A DNA stretch of 64,000 nt, taken from contig OX419760.1 of assembly GCA_948567375.1 (NCBI GenBank), positions 7,998,001 to 8,062,000 of the forward strand. The letters are read 5' to 3'. Below, piece by piece: positions 24,248 to 36,279 of this stretch. Source of the DNA: Lunularia cruciata (Eukaryota; Streptophyta; Marchantiopsida; Lunulariales; Lunulariaceae). Below the pieces are notes generated by a model. It worked only from the letters and a program-made list of their open reading frames with translations, ran no database searches and was not told where the DNA came from. Position 1 is the first letter of the stretch, and each line of letters opens with the position of its first letter. The position numbers were made by a program, and so were the translations under genes.

Positions 24248-27200
24248 ATGGCTACACTTTCCCATGTGGGGTCGCCTAGAGCGGGTCGGGATACACCATG
24301 CCCGGTGTGTCACCGACGCTTTACCTCGCAAGGGGTAAAGACCCATGTGGGAAGGATGCACAAGGACTATGATTGGACCACTTGGGATGCCCACATGAGA
24401 CGAGCGATCACATCGACAGCAGTGACACTCGGGTTTACGCACGCTTCTTCTATACCTTCGTTGATCGTTCCAGGGATACCGATCGAGTCGTGGGAGTGGT
24501 TAGCTTCTCAGGCGGGTTGCATTTTGGGGTTATTTGAGACTATTTTTCCATGTCCACGTCTATTCCATAGGCTACCCCGCACACTCCATGATGAGGCTAG
24601 ACAGGCTTTTTGCCTACCATTGGATCGTTTGGCACGTGATCCCTTGGACGAGCTAGCGTGGTTCCTATTCCTCCTACTCCCTCCATGGTGTCTTCGTTAT
24701 GCTAGAGGGGGACGTGCGGGGCATAGAGAGGTGGCGGCTAGATTTTGTCGATTCCGAGCGGGGGATTGGGCAGCCCTTCAGGAGGAGTCTGTTAGGGCTA
24801 CACGATTTAGGAGACAGACATCGCCACATGATACCACAGATTCCACTCGATTACGACGATGTAGGACATTGGGTCAGGCGAGAGAGTTTAGTAGAGCAGC
24901 ACGAGCGCTACACCCTTTGTCTATAGCGAGTCCTTCTGATGAGACCATCTCTTCCCTACGCTCATTGCATCCTATAGCAGTAGAGGGACTACCACTAGAG
25001 GTCTTAGATTATCAGCCTGAGCAGCCTTTATGTCTTGATAGGTCACTATTTGCACAAGCTTTGTGCACTGCCCCTCGCCTTTCCTCAGGAGGCTTGTCAA
25101 GGATGGTTTATGAGCACCTTAGAGATTGCTTCCAAGCAGATGATCCTTCTAGTGGTTTTACCGAGTTGTTTCAGGTGGCTGCAGCAGTAGCGAGGAGATA
25201 TTCCTATGTCGGTTAGTCGGGTCTTAGGTGCTAGTCGACTTCTCGCGATCGAGAAGGACACGGGAAGCATTAGACCGATTGCTATTGGAGAGATCTTTTT
25301 GCGTTTGGTCAGTCGTACCATTGTCCTTCAGCATCGTTCTCACTTTCGACAGCACCTTAGTCCACATCAGTTTGGAGTAGCTACACCTGGAGGATGTGAG
25401 GCTATATCTCTAGGCATTAGAGCACTCCTAGATATCCATCCGGAGTGGCTCGTCCTACAGGTGGATGTTGAGAACGCTTTTAATAGCGTCTCACGTGCAT
25501 CCATCTTTAGAGAGCTTAGGGAGGCTGGTGGATCCTTGGCGAGTCTCATTCCTTTTGTGCGGTCTTTTTATGGCTCTCCTGCTTCCCTTTACTACCAGCA
25601 TGGTGGTTCACAGGAGGGAGTCACCGTCTTGGAGTCAGCTGTTGGTACACGTCAGGGAGATCCTTTGGGGGGGGGGCCTTTATTTGCCATGGCTCACTTT
25701 AGAGCTCTCTTGTCTACTACTTTGGCCATGCCAGGTTGTGTATTTCCATCCTTGGCAGATGATACACACATCGTAGGCCCTGTAGATCAGATTAGGCAGG
25801 CCTTTGACTACTTGACTACCGAGCTACATCTAGTAGGCTTGAGAGTCAAGGTGTCAAAGTGTAGGGCATGGTCCCCTTTAGGTATCCCTCCCCACCTTGA
25901 GCTTCCAGAGGGGTGTATCACATCCACAGAGGGACTTCGTGTTCTTGGAGTGCCAGTAGGATCGGAGGATTTTGTCACACGCTTCTTGGACGTTGCCCTT
26001 GCAGAGGATGTTCTCCATGTGGATGACCTTCCATTACTAGGAGATCCGTAGGTGGCATTTGGTATACTCTCTTCCAGTATTGCTCGTCGACCATCCTACC
26101 TCATCCGTACAGTTCCTCCCTCACCGTCCTTCCTATCACGTCTGAGAGCATTTGATAGGAGGATTATGGGAGTCTTTGGTGATATTATTGGACCAGGGAC
26201 TTTTGAGTGTGTGACAGGGGATTTGGCACGTAGACAGACGGCTCTACCGATCTCATGTGGTGGGGTTGGCTTGCTTTCTATGGAGGAGATGGCACCTATA
26301 GCGTTTTTGGGTAGTTGGGCTCTCTCGGCACCCCTACTTGCCTCTCGTTTTGTGGTTGCTGATAGGCCGGTTTTGGAGACTTATGTGACAGAGGTGGAGG
26401 GAGGATCCTTTTCTCTCCAGGTGTTATTGCGGCAGACGAGAGATAGTCTATCTCCACGAGCACGAGAGGGTTTTCCACCGTTTGCTTCACTATCGTCAGA
26501 TTGGACTAGAGGTCTACAGTCTTCCTTGATGGAGCGATAGTGTGAGCATACGCTACATTCTCTCTTAGTTGACTCGTCCATTCTTCAGGCTACTAGAGCA
26601 CATCTACGCTCTTGCTCCGGCAAGGGTGCAGGCTCGTGGATCCTAGCTCGACCATGCATTAGGGCTTTCCGACTCGCACCTGCTACTTTCTCTACAGCGA
26701 TGAGGTTTTGCCTAGGTTTGGTCCACCCATCTGCATCTTCACTACTCACTTGTGAGTGTGGTTCTACACTAGATGCAGCGGCGGTCCACATGACACGGTG
26801 TCCTTTTGGAGGACAGAGGATAGCTACCCATGATGCCATTAGAGACATAGTGTTTGCTATGGCACGAGAGAGTGGATACTTGGCTTGGAGGGAGCGTTCG
26901 TATGCATTGCAGACGACACGTGTCAGGGCAGACTTATACCTGGTCCGAGATGATCAGGTGACAGTAGCGGATGTCGTGGTGACGGACCCTACGCGTGATA
27001 CAGTTTCGGAGGGAGTGATTACCCATCCCCCTGGATGGGCGGCGAGTGCAGCAGCAGGTCGCAAGGTCTCCAAGTATAGGGGCATGCAGCGAGGTCACCT
27101 CTTTGTTCCTCTAGCCTTGGAGTTATATGGAGCGATGGACACGGCATTTGACACATTTGTCAGGGAGTGCGCGAGAGCTTATCATGTTAGGCGTCAAGGT

Positions 27201-27416
27201 GTACCACTCTCACTCTCATACTTTGTAGCTTACTTTAGACAGCGTGTATCCATTGCTCTACAGAGGGCAGTGGCTGGTGCAATCCATAGGAGAGCAATCA
27301 CATTAGGTGATGTTTCTTTGGATGCTCCAGTTGTGTGTAGACCGTACGACTTGCATAGCTCGGATATCTTAGGTGCGGTAGGGCAGATTTCTCATACAGA
27401 CTCTATTGGGGCTTAG
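24248..27416 (+). pseudogene. R2-like ORF: C2H2 finger, RT, CCHC, endonuclease
   Basis: About 1,055 codons with only three lesions: a frameshift near 25,193 (VAR then GDIP), TAG at 26,049 and TAG at 26,538. An N-terminal C2H2 finger CPVCHRRF...HVGRMH is at residues ~18-36. The RT has IRPIAIGE, LQVDVENAFNSVSR (first Asp), GTRQGDPLGGG and LADDTH (ADD box). A C-terminal CECG...HMTRC CCHC is followed by RLE signature residues RADLYL, VADVVVTD and KVSKYRG. RLEs nick the target to prime reverse transcription. Copy A keeps CAG at the first stop, so that TAG is a recent C-to-T change. The start at 24,248 (MATLSH) is chosen over 24,134, which would add a non-conserved leader. Near-intact state and higher GC mark it as the youngest copy. 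Confidence 0.85.
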
Positions 27417-27511
27417 CCCCATGTTACCTTTTTTGTCTCTCCCTTGTACGGCTTGATGGGGTCTTCCCATCCTTCATTTTTCCTACGCGGTCGCCTTTTT
27501 TCAAAAAAACT

Positions 27512-28462
27512 CTCCTCGCTCACAATCCTTCATATAAAAGCTACTCAGTTTTACAAGACTCGACCTCTTCCGCAAGAAATGGTGATTCTTCATTGGCGGT
27601 CTGTGCTTCGACGTGATGGATGACGGTGTCGTAGGTAGCAGCTAGTGCAGCACTTGGGCAATCAAATTGAGAGTATTACAATAGTGTCCCTTTTGGGGTG
27701 AAAATCATGGCATCCTGGCCCTGGTGAATCGGTTGCTTGGACTCTAATTCTGCACTCTTTATGAGGTTCTAAGATGAAAACTAATATTTCAAGTAAATTA
27801 AGTACTACAAGGATAATTGCTTTATTTGATTTATGTACATATCGTGTTCCGGCTCTGCTGCTCTCTTTATATTCCTATCTCCTTGACTCCCACGCTCGTG
27901 GATTCTGATGTGTTTCTATAGTTAAGTTGATCGACACGTGAGAACTTAACAGTCTTGAGGGCTTGACCAAGTTGTGTTCACAAGTATTTTGGTGCTACTC
28001 AATAATGGTGTTCATTGTGAATCTGATAGCCCGCGAGAATCAAGCGATTTACTTTAAGATGATTTCAAAAGCTCAATTCGTTGACAAATGTACAGGCCTT
28101 TTGTCCATCATACAATGTAGGTAAGGATTGTCGATGCGCGATATATTTCATTGATAAATTTCAATGCAGAGAAAGGGCTTAGCAAGAGATACCGAATGAA
28201 TACCGTTCTGGTGAATGCTTATCTCAAAGATAATACACCATCAGTCAGAGACAACTGCACAGGATATTTGTCGTATTGGGAATGACCGTAAATGATTTCC
28301 ATTGACTATTTGATAGCGAAAATGTAAAATGTTAGTATGGAAAAATTTTAGACCCCGCTCATTCATCCTTATCAAGTTCTTTAATTCGGAATACAATCTA
28401 GTACAACACTATCCACTTTTTTGGGTGGAATATCACTTATGCTTGTCCGAAAACCTCGGACT
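27512..28462. other. No gene seen
   Basis: Ordinary unique-looking sequence without open frames of note, between the R2-like element and its truncated copy. Confidence 0.4.
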
Positions 28463-28592
28463 AAATGTTCTCATATAGACTCTATTGGGGCTTAGCCCCA
28501 TGTTTACCTTTTTTATTCTCTCCATTGTACTTGATGGGGTCTTCCCATCCTTCGCTTTTCCTACGCGGTCGCCTTCTCCCAAAAAAAATGTT
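28463..28592 (+). mobile_element. Severely 5'-truncated R2-like copy with target duplication
   Basis: About 117 bp (28,469-28,585) repeats the end of the R2-like ORF and 3' UTR: tagactctattggggcttag matches 27,401 with one base difference, and cctacgcggtcgcctt matches 27,482. It ends in an A8 run. Flanks aaatgtt at 28,463-28,469 and 28,586-28,592 form a 7-bp target duplication overlapping the A tail. The minus-strand open frame across it is incidental. Confidence 0.8.
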
Positions 28593-28761
28593 ATTGTTCT
28601 TGACTTCCTTTCTTGCTCCATGCACCAGTAAAATTCGAATATGACGCAAGAGTGATTGTTTTGCAATGACGTCGTCATCAGCTATATCTAGTCGGCTTGG
28701 GTGGCTGTTGACAACATGCGCTGTAGTGATGGGATGGGTTCAAAGCTGAATACCACTCAAC

Positions 28762-28847
28762 TTCTAAAATGCCGTTGCTGAGAAGGTGGTTGCAGTACTT
28801 TATGGAGAGGATTGAGCTTTTATTCTTTGCAGTCTTAACGCGCCGAG
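28762..28847 (-). other. Exon-like segment, unrecognised gene
   Basis: An 86-bp segment between acceptor-like tttgcag and donor-like gaa|gttgag reads RRVKTAKNKSSILSIKYCNH in one open phase. It may belong with the segments at 29,286-29,432 and 19,972-21,420 on the same strand. I do not recognise the protein. Confidence 0.3.
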
Positions 28848-29087
28848 CTGCAAATGCACTATTGGATGCAAAATATTTGCATCCACTGTTTGCATCGAAA
28901 TGTATGATTCCACTCCTCGGTCCTCAAGTTTCATCTCTACATGATCATGCAAGCATGCAGAATTCGAGGTTTGAAACCTATGAACATGGCTAATATTACA
29001 CGGTAAAACTGTATAGCAATTGCTGAGTTCCAGTGGGGCTTTCCAGGTTAATAATCTTTCAAGGTCCTGAGTCAGATAACTTCGTCT

Positions 29088-29148
29088 GGATATCACAATA
29101 GGAGAGAAAAGGCGACCGCGTAGAAAACACGAAGGATATCACAATAGG
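29088..29148 (-). mobile_element. 31-bp R2-like 3' fragment with 15-bp target duplication
   Basis: The 15-mer ggatatcacaatagg occurs at 29,088-29,102 and 29,134-29,148. Between them lie 31 bp whose reverse complement contains ctacgcggtcgcctttt, the terminal 3' UTR sequence of the R2-like element. No A tail is present. The GGAT at the repeat edge could belong to either element or target, so the exact ends carry a 2-4 bp ambiguity. Confidence 0.75.
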
Positions 29149-29285
29149 GGTTACGAGAAACTTCATCGGGATGCTGGTTGGCAAAGCACCTCCAAGGTCC
29201 AGACCACCACAGCTTATGAATCAGACAAGTGTTTTTGCTGATACGTCATGTCGTAGCCAGCTGTTGAGTCAAGGACCTGTCCATC

Positions 29286-29432
29286 TCAATCGTGATCTTT
29301 GAATCTCTGGAACATGGGACCAATGGAGTTCTGCTGTAGAATGTTCCAGAGCTCAGACCCTGCAAACCTTGCGTCGCTCGACATGTGTGTGGCTTGATTC
29401 AAAAGCTTATGCTTGCTTTGCCATTCAAGAAT
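29286..29432 (-). other. Exon-like segment, unrecognised gene
   Basis: Open for 48 codons after the acceptor-like ggataag: ILEWQSKHKLLNQATHMSSD, then ARFAGSELWNILQQNSIGPM, ending at a TGA at 29,286. A GT donor is not obvious. Codon use and composition look protein-like and unlike the surrounding repeats. It may be a terminal exon or a remnant. Function unknown. Confidence 0.35.
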
Positions 29433-32399
29433 CTTATCCAATCACAATGACAAAGAAGAGATTAAGTTTCTTCATCACATCTGACTGTAGCTGAGCAAAA
29501 CCTTGTCAGCATTTAAATTTAGTTATTAAATTCAATGTCGGAAATATTGAACACGATCCCCATCTCGAGAAATGGCCCTCTAGTCTGCCACCAAGAGTGT
29601 GTGCATCATCTAGCTTATGTGAAGACAAGAGAAGAACAAATTTATCTAATTCTGAATTAGGAGCTTAATCTACATGAATGCATTAGAGCTCTGAGCTTCA
29701 TTGAAATCGAAGATTGGTATCAAATACAGGAGTTTAGATTGGCATTGGAGGACTTCTTGAGAAGTTATCTACTCTTAAATTCCACCGGAACACTGAGTAG
29801 TGAGCAGTGAGACTTACGAATCAGTTGATATGAAACCATAAAGTGAGATCTGCAAATCTCAAGGATTGCCACGTAATTTGATATACATTTTGATTAAAAC
29901 ACGGTTATTTCTCTACTGCATTAACATTGAAGCATATAGATGAAGGCACATTGAGGCAAGTAGAGCAACGGCATGTCACACTCCAAGCCTATACTGATTG
30001 GTTTTTAATCTAGCCCATAATGATTCTAATTATACTAATGAATCATGCCATAATTTGAAATCAATATCAATATGGTGTATATATATATATATATATATAT
30101 AGAAAGAGTGCTAAACTTCGCTATAAGGGATACCTTCGCTATAAGACTCATCAGAGTCTTGTGGAAGCTGAACTCTATCGCACGAGAATTGGGACCTACA
30201 TCCTCTATCTTTTTCAGATATCCTAGTATCAACCACTAACGACCCACAAATTTTTCATAATTCTCACCTTCACTTTCACTTTCTCGTCGGATCGATGTGG
30301 TCATTATAGAGTAAAATTTAGGCTCAAATTTAATATTCTAAATAATGGTCTGATTTTATGGAGCTGGATGGTGCAAACAAACTAAGACTATCCATTAAAT
30401 AACATGTAAGAGTCAAATTGATGCCTATTGGTCTAGATACATCACTCTAGAATATATAAAAAACCGAGAAATGCTGCAGTTTTTAATTCGTGAGAATTGA
30501 TACTAGTATGGAGATAACTCTGAGTATTCCAATTTACCACAAATTGGATACGCATTATCCAAATTTAGTGAATTTCAAATTTAATAATCTCAGTAAAGTT
30601 GTGGATAGGACTGATCTTTTAAATGGAGAATGTGCAATTCAACTCATACAGTACATCCTTCTCTCAATTATTGAATAGAATATACCATAAATCTCGAGGT
30701 CACTGATAAATATCTTTTATAACTGACATGCAACTTCATAAGTGCTTCATCCTACGTCATATACAAAGTTAGTTCAAATGTGCATATCCAAGAAATCAGA
30801 ACCGTGATGGTGTCCTCTACAGACACCATTATGTGCGCGAAAATATTTCTTAAGCTCTTTGCTTTCAATCACTGAGTGAGTACGTGTATATAATTTAAAT
30901 TCTGTGAAACATAACTTACATATTTTGTTTAAGAACCGCCGAGTGTCTGGCAATTTTCTCGTCTCTGGCGGTTGGCAGTCAATCGAAAAAAGAATCTGAT
31001 GCATAATATCGTAGGAAGGTCTCAGTTAACCCACTAAATGTGTTTTCTCTGCTTGGTTTAGTAGAACCTACTGATTTCATAACACAGGGGACACAGACGA
31101 AATTTCAAGATGTGTGCAGCGACCAGCATGTAGTTTCTCTTTATTAATCTCGACAGTTCGTCTAACCTGATTTAAATGAATAATGAGATTTATACGTGCA
31201 ATTAATGCTAGAAAAAGTGATCATTATACAGTTTCCTAATCTGAGAAAATGCGGGGACCCAGGACAATAATATCCGCATTAGCCTCTATATTGATCATAT
31301 CGTAGATTAGCATCATCGACTGTATTCATGTGCTATTGCTTTTGTTTCCAGAATCCTGAGACTTTGTTGAGAAGGGAAGAGGTAAACCAAAGAGCTTTCT
31401 GCTCTAGAAAACCAAATTGATACAGCGTATAAACCACACATCTTAATCTAATCTCTTCAATTTTCGAAGCCTAACTCGAAAAGCCTCATACCACACTCAG
31501 AAGGACCCACTATGGCTTCTAATAGGTGGCGTAGATGAAGAGGTAGATGCTCATCAACAAAAAAAGTCAACATTAAATAACACCTCACAAAATCATTTCT
31601 ACCCTATAGTTAGTTGTAAAATATCCTGGCATAACTGCTCAGAAGACAATATCTGATTTCAGTGTTTGCCATTATACGCAGCCCCCAGGTTTAACGTGTT
31701 CTTAGTTGACATGCTTGTACATCGACACGCTGGTGCTGAAATATCCTCACTACTACTCAACTGTGCGACACGGAAATACGTCTGCTGTTTACCATAAATC
31801 AGCGAGTCAATATCCGCCAATTACCGAACATCGTAACCTGCTCCACAAAAGATCCAGTCCTTCCATCTGCTAACCTCAGCTTCCGGAAGGGAAGTGATTT
31901 CTCAAACTTGGAGGAAAAACCAACCAAGCTGGACTAATACGTTTTTTGCGATTTCGCGTTTCCATTTTCGTCAAGGAATAGTCAGGTCTGTTGTATAGCA
32001 TGCATACTATTGGCTGCTACCACCAGTAAGTCACAGCCCTGGGGAGATTCCGCAGACGATGCAGAATATGTCCTAAAGAACCTTGTCAACTAGGAGTGAG
32101 TCTTTCAACGCCACTCTGTCTGTGTCAAACTGGACTCCACACTGTATCAGTCCTTGTTCTAGTAGAAGAGAGTTGGACAGATCTTCTTTTCATCAGGAGT
32201 ACAGAGTTCAAGAAAATGCATACACGTTCACTCCGACAGAAGGCAATATTAATCTGTGGATAGGTACTGACCTGAGAACCTTCACGTTAGACCCCTCCAC
32301 CAGTTCTCAGTCTAGGCAGCCCAGAAGTATACAAAGCCTATCTAGCATCAACAATCTCAAGAAGGATACCTGGACTGTGCGATAACTAACCTACTTACA
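29433..32399. other. Intergenic, no confident gene
   Basis: Contains a TA microsatellite (30,077-30,101). Minus-strand stretches near 31,905-31,835 (KSLPFRKLRLADGRTGSFVE) and 32,120-32,088 (VALKDSLLVDK) could be exons but have no clear partners. The 3' end region of the methyltransferase gene lies at the right border. Confidence 0.3.
30077..30101. repeat. TA dinucleotide microsatellite
   Basis: A run of about twelve TA/AT units beginning after atggtg. No function implied. Confidence 0.9.
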
Positions 32400-35300
32400 C
32401 TACAGACACGATTGCTCATGATCGAGACATGTCACAGTAAGAAAGAGGGGATAACAATGATTGCTATCGTAATTTGGCCATCCTTTCCTATCACCTTTCA
32501 GCAGCTGTTGGTGGATAGACCAAAGGTTTGCGTCATACTGCTCTTTAATTTCAACATTAAGTCCAATACTCTCGGCAGCTTCTTTGAACAAATCCAGAGT
32601 ATTTCCCCTTCTTGGGTTGAAAAGTATTGCTTGGCTATCCCTTGATGTTCCTAGGAGACTTTTGATAGTATGAGCCAAGTCAGAGTGGAAATCTTTGAAG
32701 AAGGTGCTGCAAGGTCAAAAAGACTTCCATATTAGAAACAATACCGGCAGGTCCGATGAACTGAGGTAAACACAGCCTTCTTTTCTGAAAGTCCAAGTTA
32801 ATCGATAGGTGATACATAATCAAGATCTTTCTACTCTTCTCGGAAGAAGCACCATCAAGATTGAGTTCCGAGAGAACAACTCACCAGTCTGCAGCGACCA
32901 CCACATCAAAGGTCCTACCGGAAAGGGGACTCTCGTCTCGACTCCAATATAGAGTTGATATGCTTACTTCAGTGTTTCCAAAGGCCGAAAGATTTGTTTT
33001 GACATTCTGCTCTATATCTATGGGTAAAGTATGACGGAATTGGATTAAAGGTCACAATACGGGCTCCAATACTACGTAGTACTATCTCAAAAAAACCACG
33101 TCCCCGGCAAAAACAGATACAAACGATAAAATACCGCGAAGGAATAAATGAATCAGATTGAGCATGATTGAGCTAACATGAAACTCCCGACGCACAAAAC
33201 ATACAGGATACAGTTAACCACTTCAGGATTTCCGTCCGTAATGACAACTTCAGCAGCATCGGTGCAAGCAGCTATCGCAAGTCCTCCTAATCCGTAGCCT
33301 GCTCCAAGTTCAATGACCGTTTTGTTCCTATATTCGGAGGAAGTAAGTACCATGAACTGATTCCTTGACATCCACAAGTCTACATACTATACCTGATCTA
33401 CCTGATCACGAGTTCTTCTGAATTTATTAGAAGAAAGACGAAGTTTCATTCATTCTTGAAGCATCCATGTATTCTGTATATATCAATCCCTATATGCACC
33501 TGAATGTTTCTGGATGACGAGCACAGAAATATGTCAGGACCTCCTCCGCTGGCCACAAACCTATAATAGAATCCAATAGCCAGGGTTTGTTAGGTACAAT
33601 CAACGAGGCTATGATAGTAAGGTGCTACTACTGGAATGCAATTAAAACCAATATACCCAAACAGTCCATAGATTGCGAGAATACCCACCAAACACAACTC
33701 CACTAATCCAATAAGTTAGAACAATAACGGACAGGTAGGACAAGGAAGACCTTACATATAATGCCCGTATTGTCTATGGCGTTTTTTTGACATCTGGCAA
33801 AATCCTGCAAGTCCATAGAATGCTTTTGCCTGCATGTATTCAGAAGGAAATCCATATCTTCAATTCAAACCTTCTGAATGGCAGACCTTAAGCAGAAGAA
33901 GTTATAAGTGAACTACTCTCTCACAGGATCAGTTTCCTTCCAAGTATGAACAGGGATGTGAACTTCAGTGACTTACCGCACTTTCAGCTTCATGCTTGTA
34001 GCCACAGGAATAGTGTACTCCAGCAGTACATCCTTCCCGTTCAGTCGAGAGGCTATTAGAGATTCTTCTTCTTCAGCAGCTCCTGGCTTCGCTTGACTAG
34101 TGACGATTCGGCTGGGAACAAGGTTGTATCGTCCTCCAGGTCTCCTAGAAACTTTCTTGAGCTCTCCATCAATTGCCGTTCCTGGTAACCATAGAGGCGG
34201 AATAGACATTCAGTCCTTGGAAGATCCGGAATAAGATATCGACAACCCAAACCACAGAACGTCATGAGATAGGTGACCTTCATGGCTCAAAACCCACTCC
34301 TGCTCGTGCTTGAAGTCTAAATAGCACCACACACCAACTTCTACTTTCATTCTTGCATTTTTAAGATTCTTGAAACAGAATTTTATCCATCTGAAGACAA
34401 GATTCTATGCACCAATCCTATAGATTTGAACAGTGCATGGAAATATCACAAAAGGTTTCCTCTTTCAGCTCTATAACAAGAGTTCTCTCGCGAGGAGGTT
34501 TCACCCACCATGGTTTCATTCTAGCAAAAGCATTTTCTGATCCTCAAGTCCTATCTACCAGCCTAGATCCAGAAATTTGATTTAAATTGGATTAATCCTA
34601 GCAACACTAAAGGAACAAAGAACTAATGTGGAGAACTGAGCCTGCAGATCATGTCCTCTAATTGTTGAATTAAGTGCCTGAGACCATTTCATGCATAAGT
34701 ACTTGATGAAACTCTGTTTTTGAAAACAATAGACCCTACTGGAGTTGTCATTGTTACAACAGAACGTCAGATATGTACTGTAACGCAATAGCAAAAAATT
34801 CTTCGGCACCATAAGGAGAGGATTTACCAAACTTAAAGAAACTTCAGCAACAAAGGATTTATCATTTATCGAGAACTTAATTCTTCTACATATCAGCGAG
34901 CTCGAAGGATAACTCAAAGCCGTATGAATTCCAAATTCGTGAGGCTACCAGATATGGTTAGCCAGAAATGACGCACATCTCATCTGAGGAAAAAAACTGA
35001 AAAGAAACATAAGCACTAATAGTTCTTCTGTCAATTGTGTTTCATTAATTATAAGTGGCTGAGATACAAGGAGAACATGAACCTTTAGGAGCTTTATACC
35101 TGACGACGGGACGGGAATAACAGGAAGCAGAATTGGGAAAAGTCCAATAAGACCCGTTGCTGACCACATGTTTACTTGCTGTAGAGATATGATGGACACT
35201 ACAAGTTTGAACATGAGAAACATGAGATCCATTTGGTTGATAGGAAGACACGAGCACATGGCTTCTTCTTCAGCAATACCTCGTTGTTGGCCAAAAGAGA

Positions 35301-36071
35301 ATCATGAATGATCCAAGTTATGGGCGATATCCTCTTTGTAAGTCTAGCGTTTATCGTTCAAATTATACTGACGAAGCTTTGATAGATAAAACAGCTGTCT
35401 TACCGAACCACTCACCTTGACAGGCACACCAAGTTTAAACGCGTCAAACATACGTGACTTTTCCCAAGGTGATCAGAACGGATACTTGAGAACCGCATCT
35501 AAGTCTTGCTCACACGGAATACTTACTGTCCGTCATTCTTCAAGAAATTAAGTTCCTTCCTCTTAAAGGGGTTGACACAACATGTGTTCAGGAAAGCAGC
35601 ACACAGTGAAAGTGACCTTCACAAGCATAAATCTTTGTAGAACACTCAGCACACAGAGAAGCTCAATGTGGCCAGGGATACTATATAATCATCAGATGCC
35701 TTAAAAACTGTCACCTGTTCTCTTTGACAGTTCAACTTTGCCTATTCCCGACCGCTTTTGAATCCATTGCCATATAGTCATGCTCAGACGTAAGACCGGG
35801 AGATCTATAATACACGAAAGAGAGTACAATTGAGTTTTCCTGTAGTGTTTAGTCATTCTCAACACAGATCTTACGAGATGGTCTCTAATAGTGAACCTCC
35901 TCAAGAACAGCCGATCCATCCAATTTCAGATTGCTCTGGATGTTTGAAGACCCACACACCTTGATGAGAAGGAACAATAGCCCGGGATAGAAGGCGCCAT
36001 CGCAATTTAGCTGCAGCTGAACGGGGAGGGCGTGGGGGCAACCCCACCTCTTTCTTCACCTCAGACCCCAT
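32400..36071 (-). CDS. CAMKMT: Calmodulin-lysine N-methyltransferase (CaM KMT)
   Basis: AdoMet-dependent methyltransferase that trimethylates a conserved calmodulin lysine. Seven exons join in phase to 335 codons plus stop: 36,071-35,960; 34,181-33,977; 33,829-33,756; 33,560-33,500; 33,327-33,212; 33,017-32,885; 32,706-32,400. All introns are GT-AG; intron 1 is 1,778 bp, the others 147-195 bp. Family landmarks in order: LRWRLLSRAIV, RPGGRYNLVPSRI, AIDNTGIICLWPAEEVLTYF, motif I VIELGAGYGLGG (residue ~155), the acidic loop VVITDGNPE, FDVVVAAD, FNPRRGNTLDLF and the C-terminal WPNYDSNHCYPL. Length matches plant and animal orthologues (~300-325 aa). An in-frame ATG at 36,119 would add 16 residues. 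The nearer ATG gives the more usual length. No lesion is seen, so the gene is probably functional. Confidence 0.95.
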
Positions 36072-36279
36072 GTGTAGTTCCCACACCACAAAAAAAATCT
36101 CACATCCAACCGTCCCCACTACCTCTACCTGCTACGGCTATTTTCATTTCCTCTGCATAGTAGTAGCAGATCTCCTTCCACACCTCCAAAGCAGCAGCAG
36201 TAATAATCACTCATATGAAGCTCATGTCCGCGAATTGCCCCGATCATCAATTTCCTCTTCTTCCTCTGTTGTAAATGTG

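Larger units (their letters stand above)
23935..27511 (+). mobile_element. R2-like (RLE-type) non-LTR retrotransposon, best copy
   Basis: About 3.6 kb with a 5' UTR of diverged direct repeats, one long coding region and a short 3' UTR (gcttagccccatg ... cctacgcggtcgcc) ending in TC plus A7. It differs from the usual plant LINE clades (L1, RTE) because it lacks an upstream APE endonuclease and has a C-terminal CCHC plus restriction-like endonuclease. Four other copies or fragments occur in the window: 5.3-19.5 kb, 28.47 kb, 29.1 kb and 62.3-63.3 kb. I could not find a target duplication. The 5' boundary is approximate. Confidence 0.8.

Noticed and set aside
24248-27416. Two or more separate host genes with RT-like exons
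   Set aside because: Frames join directly through single lesions, colinear copies elsewhere in the window include the same joins, and 3' truncated copies with target duplications prove it is a retrotransposon.
28433-28678. 81-codon minus-strand frame
   Set aside because: It reads backwards through the truncated R2-like 3' fragment.
34582-35259. Minus-strand open frames of 104-111 codons between CaM KMT exons 1 and 2
   Set aside because: They lie in the 1.8-kb first intron. Exons 1 and 2 join in phase without them, and they match no part of the family.
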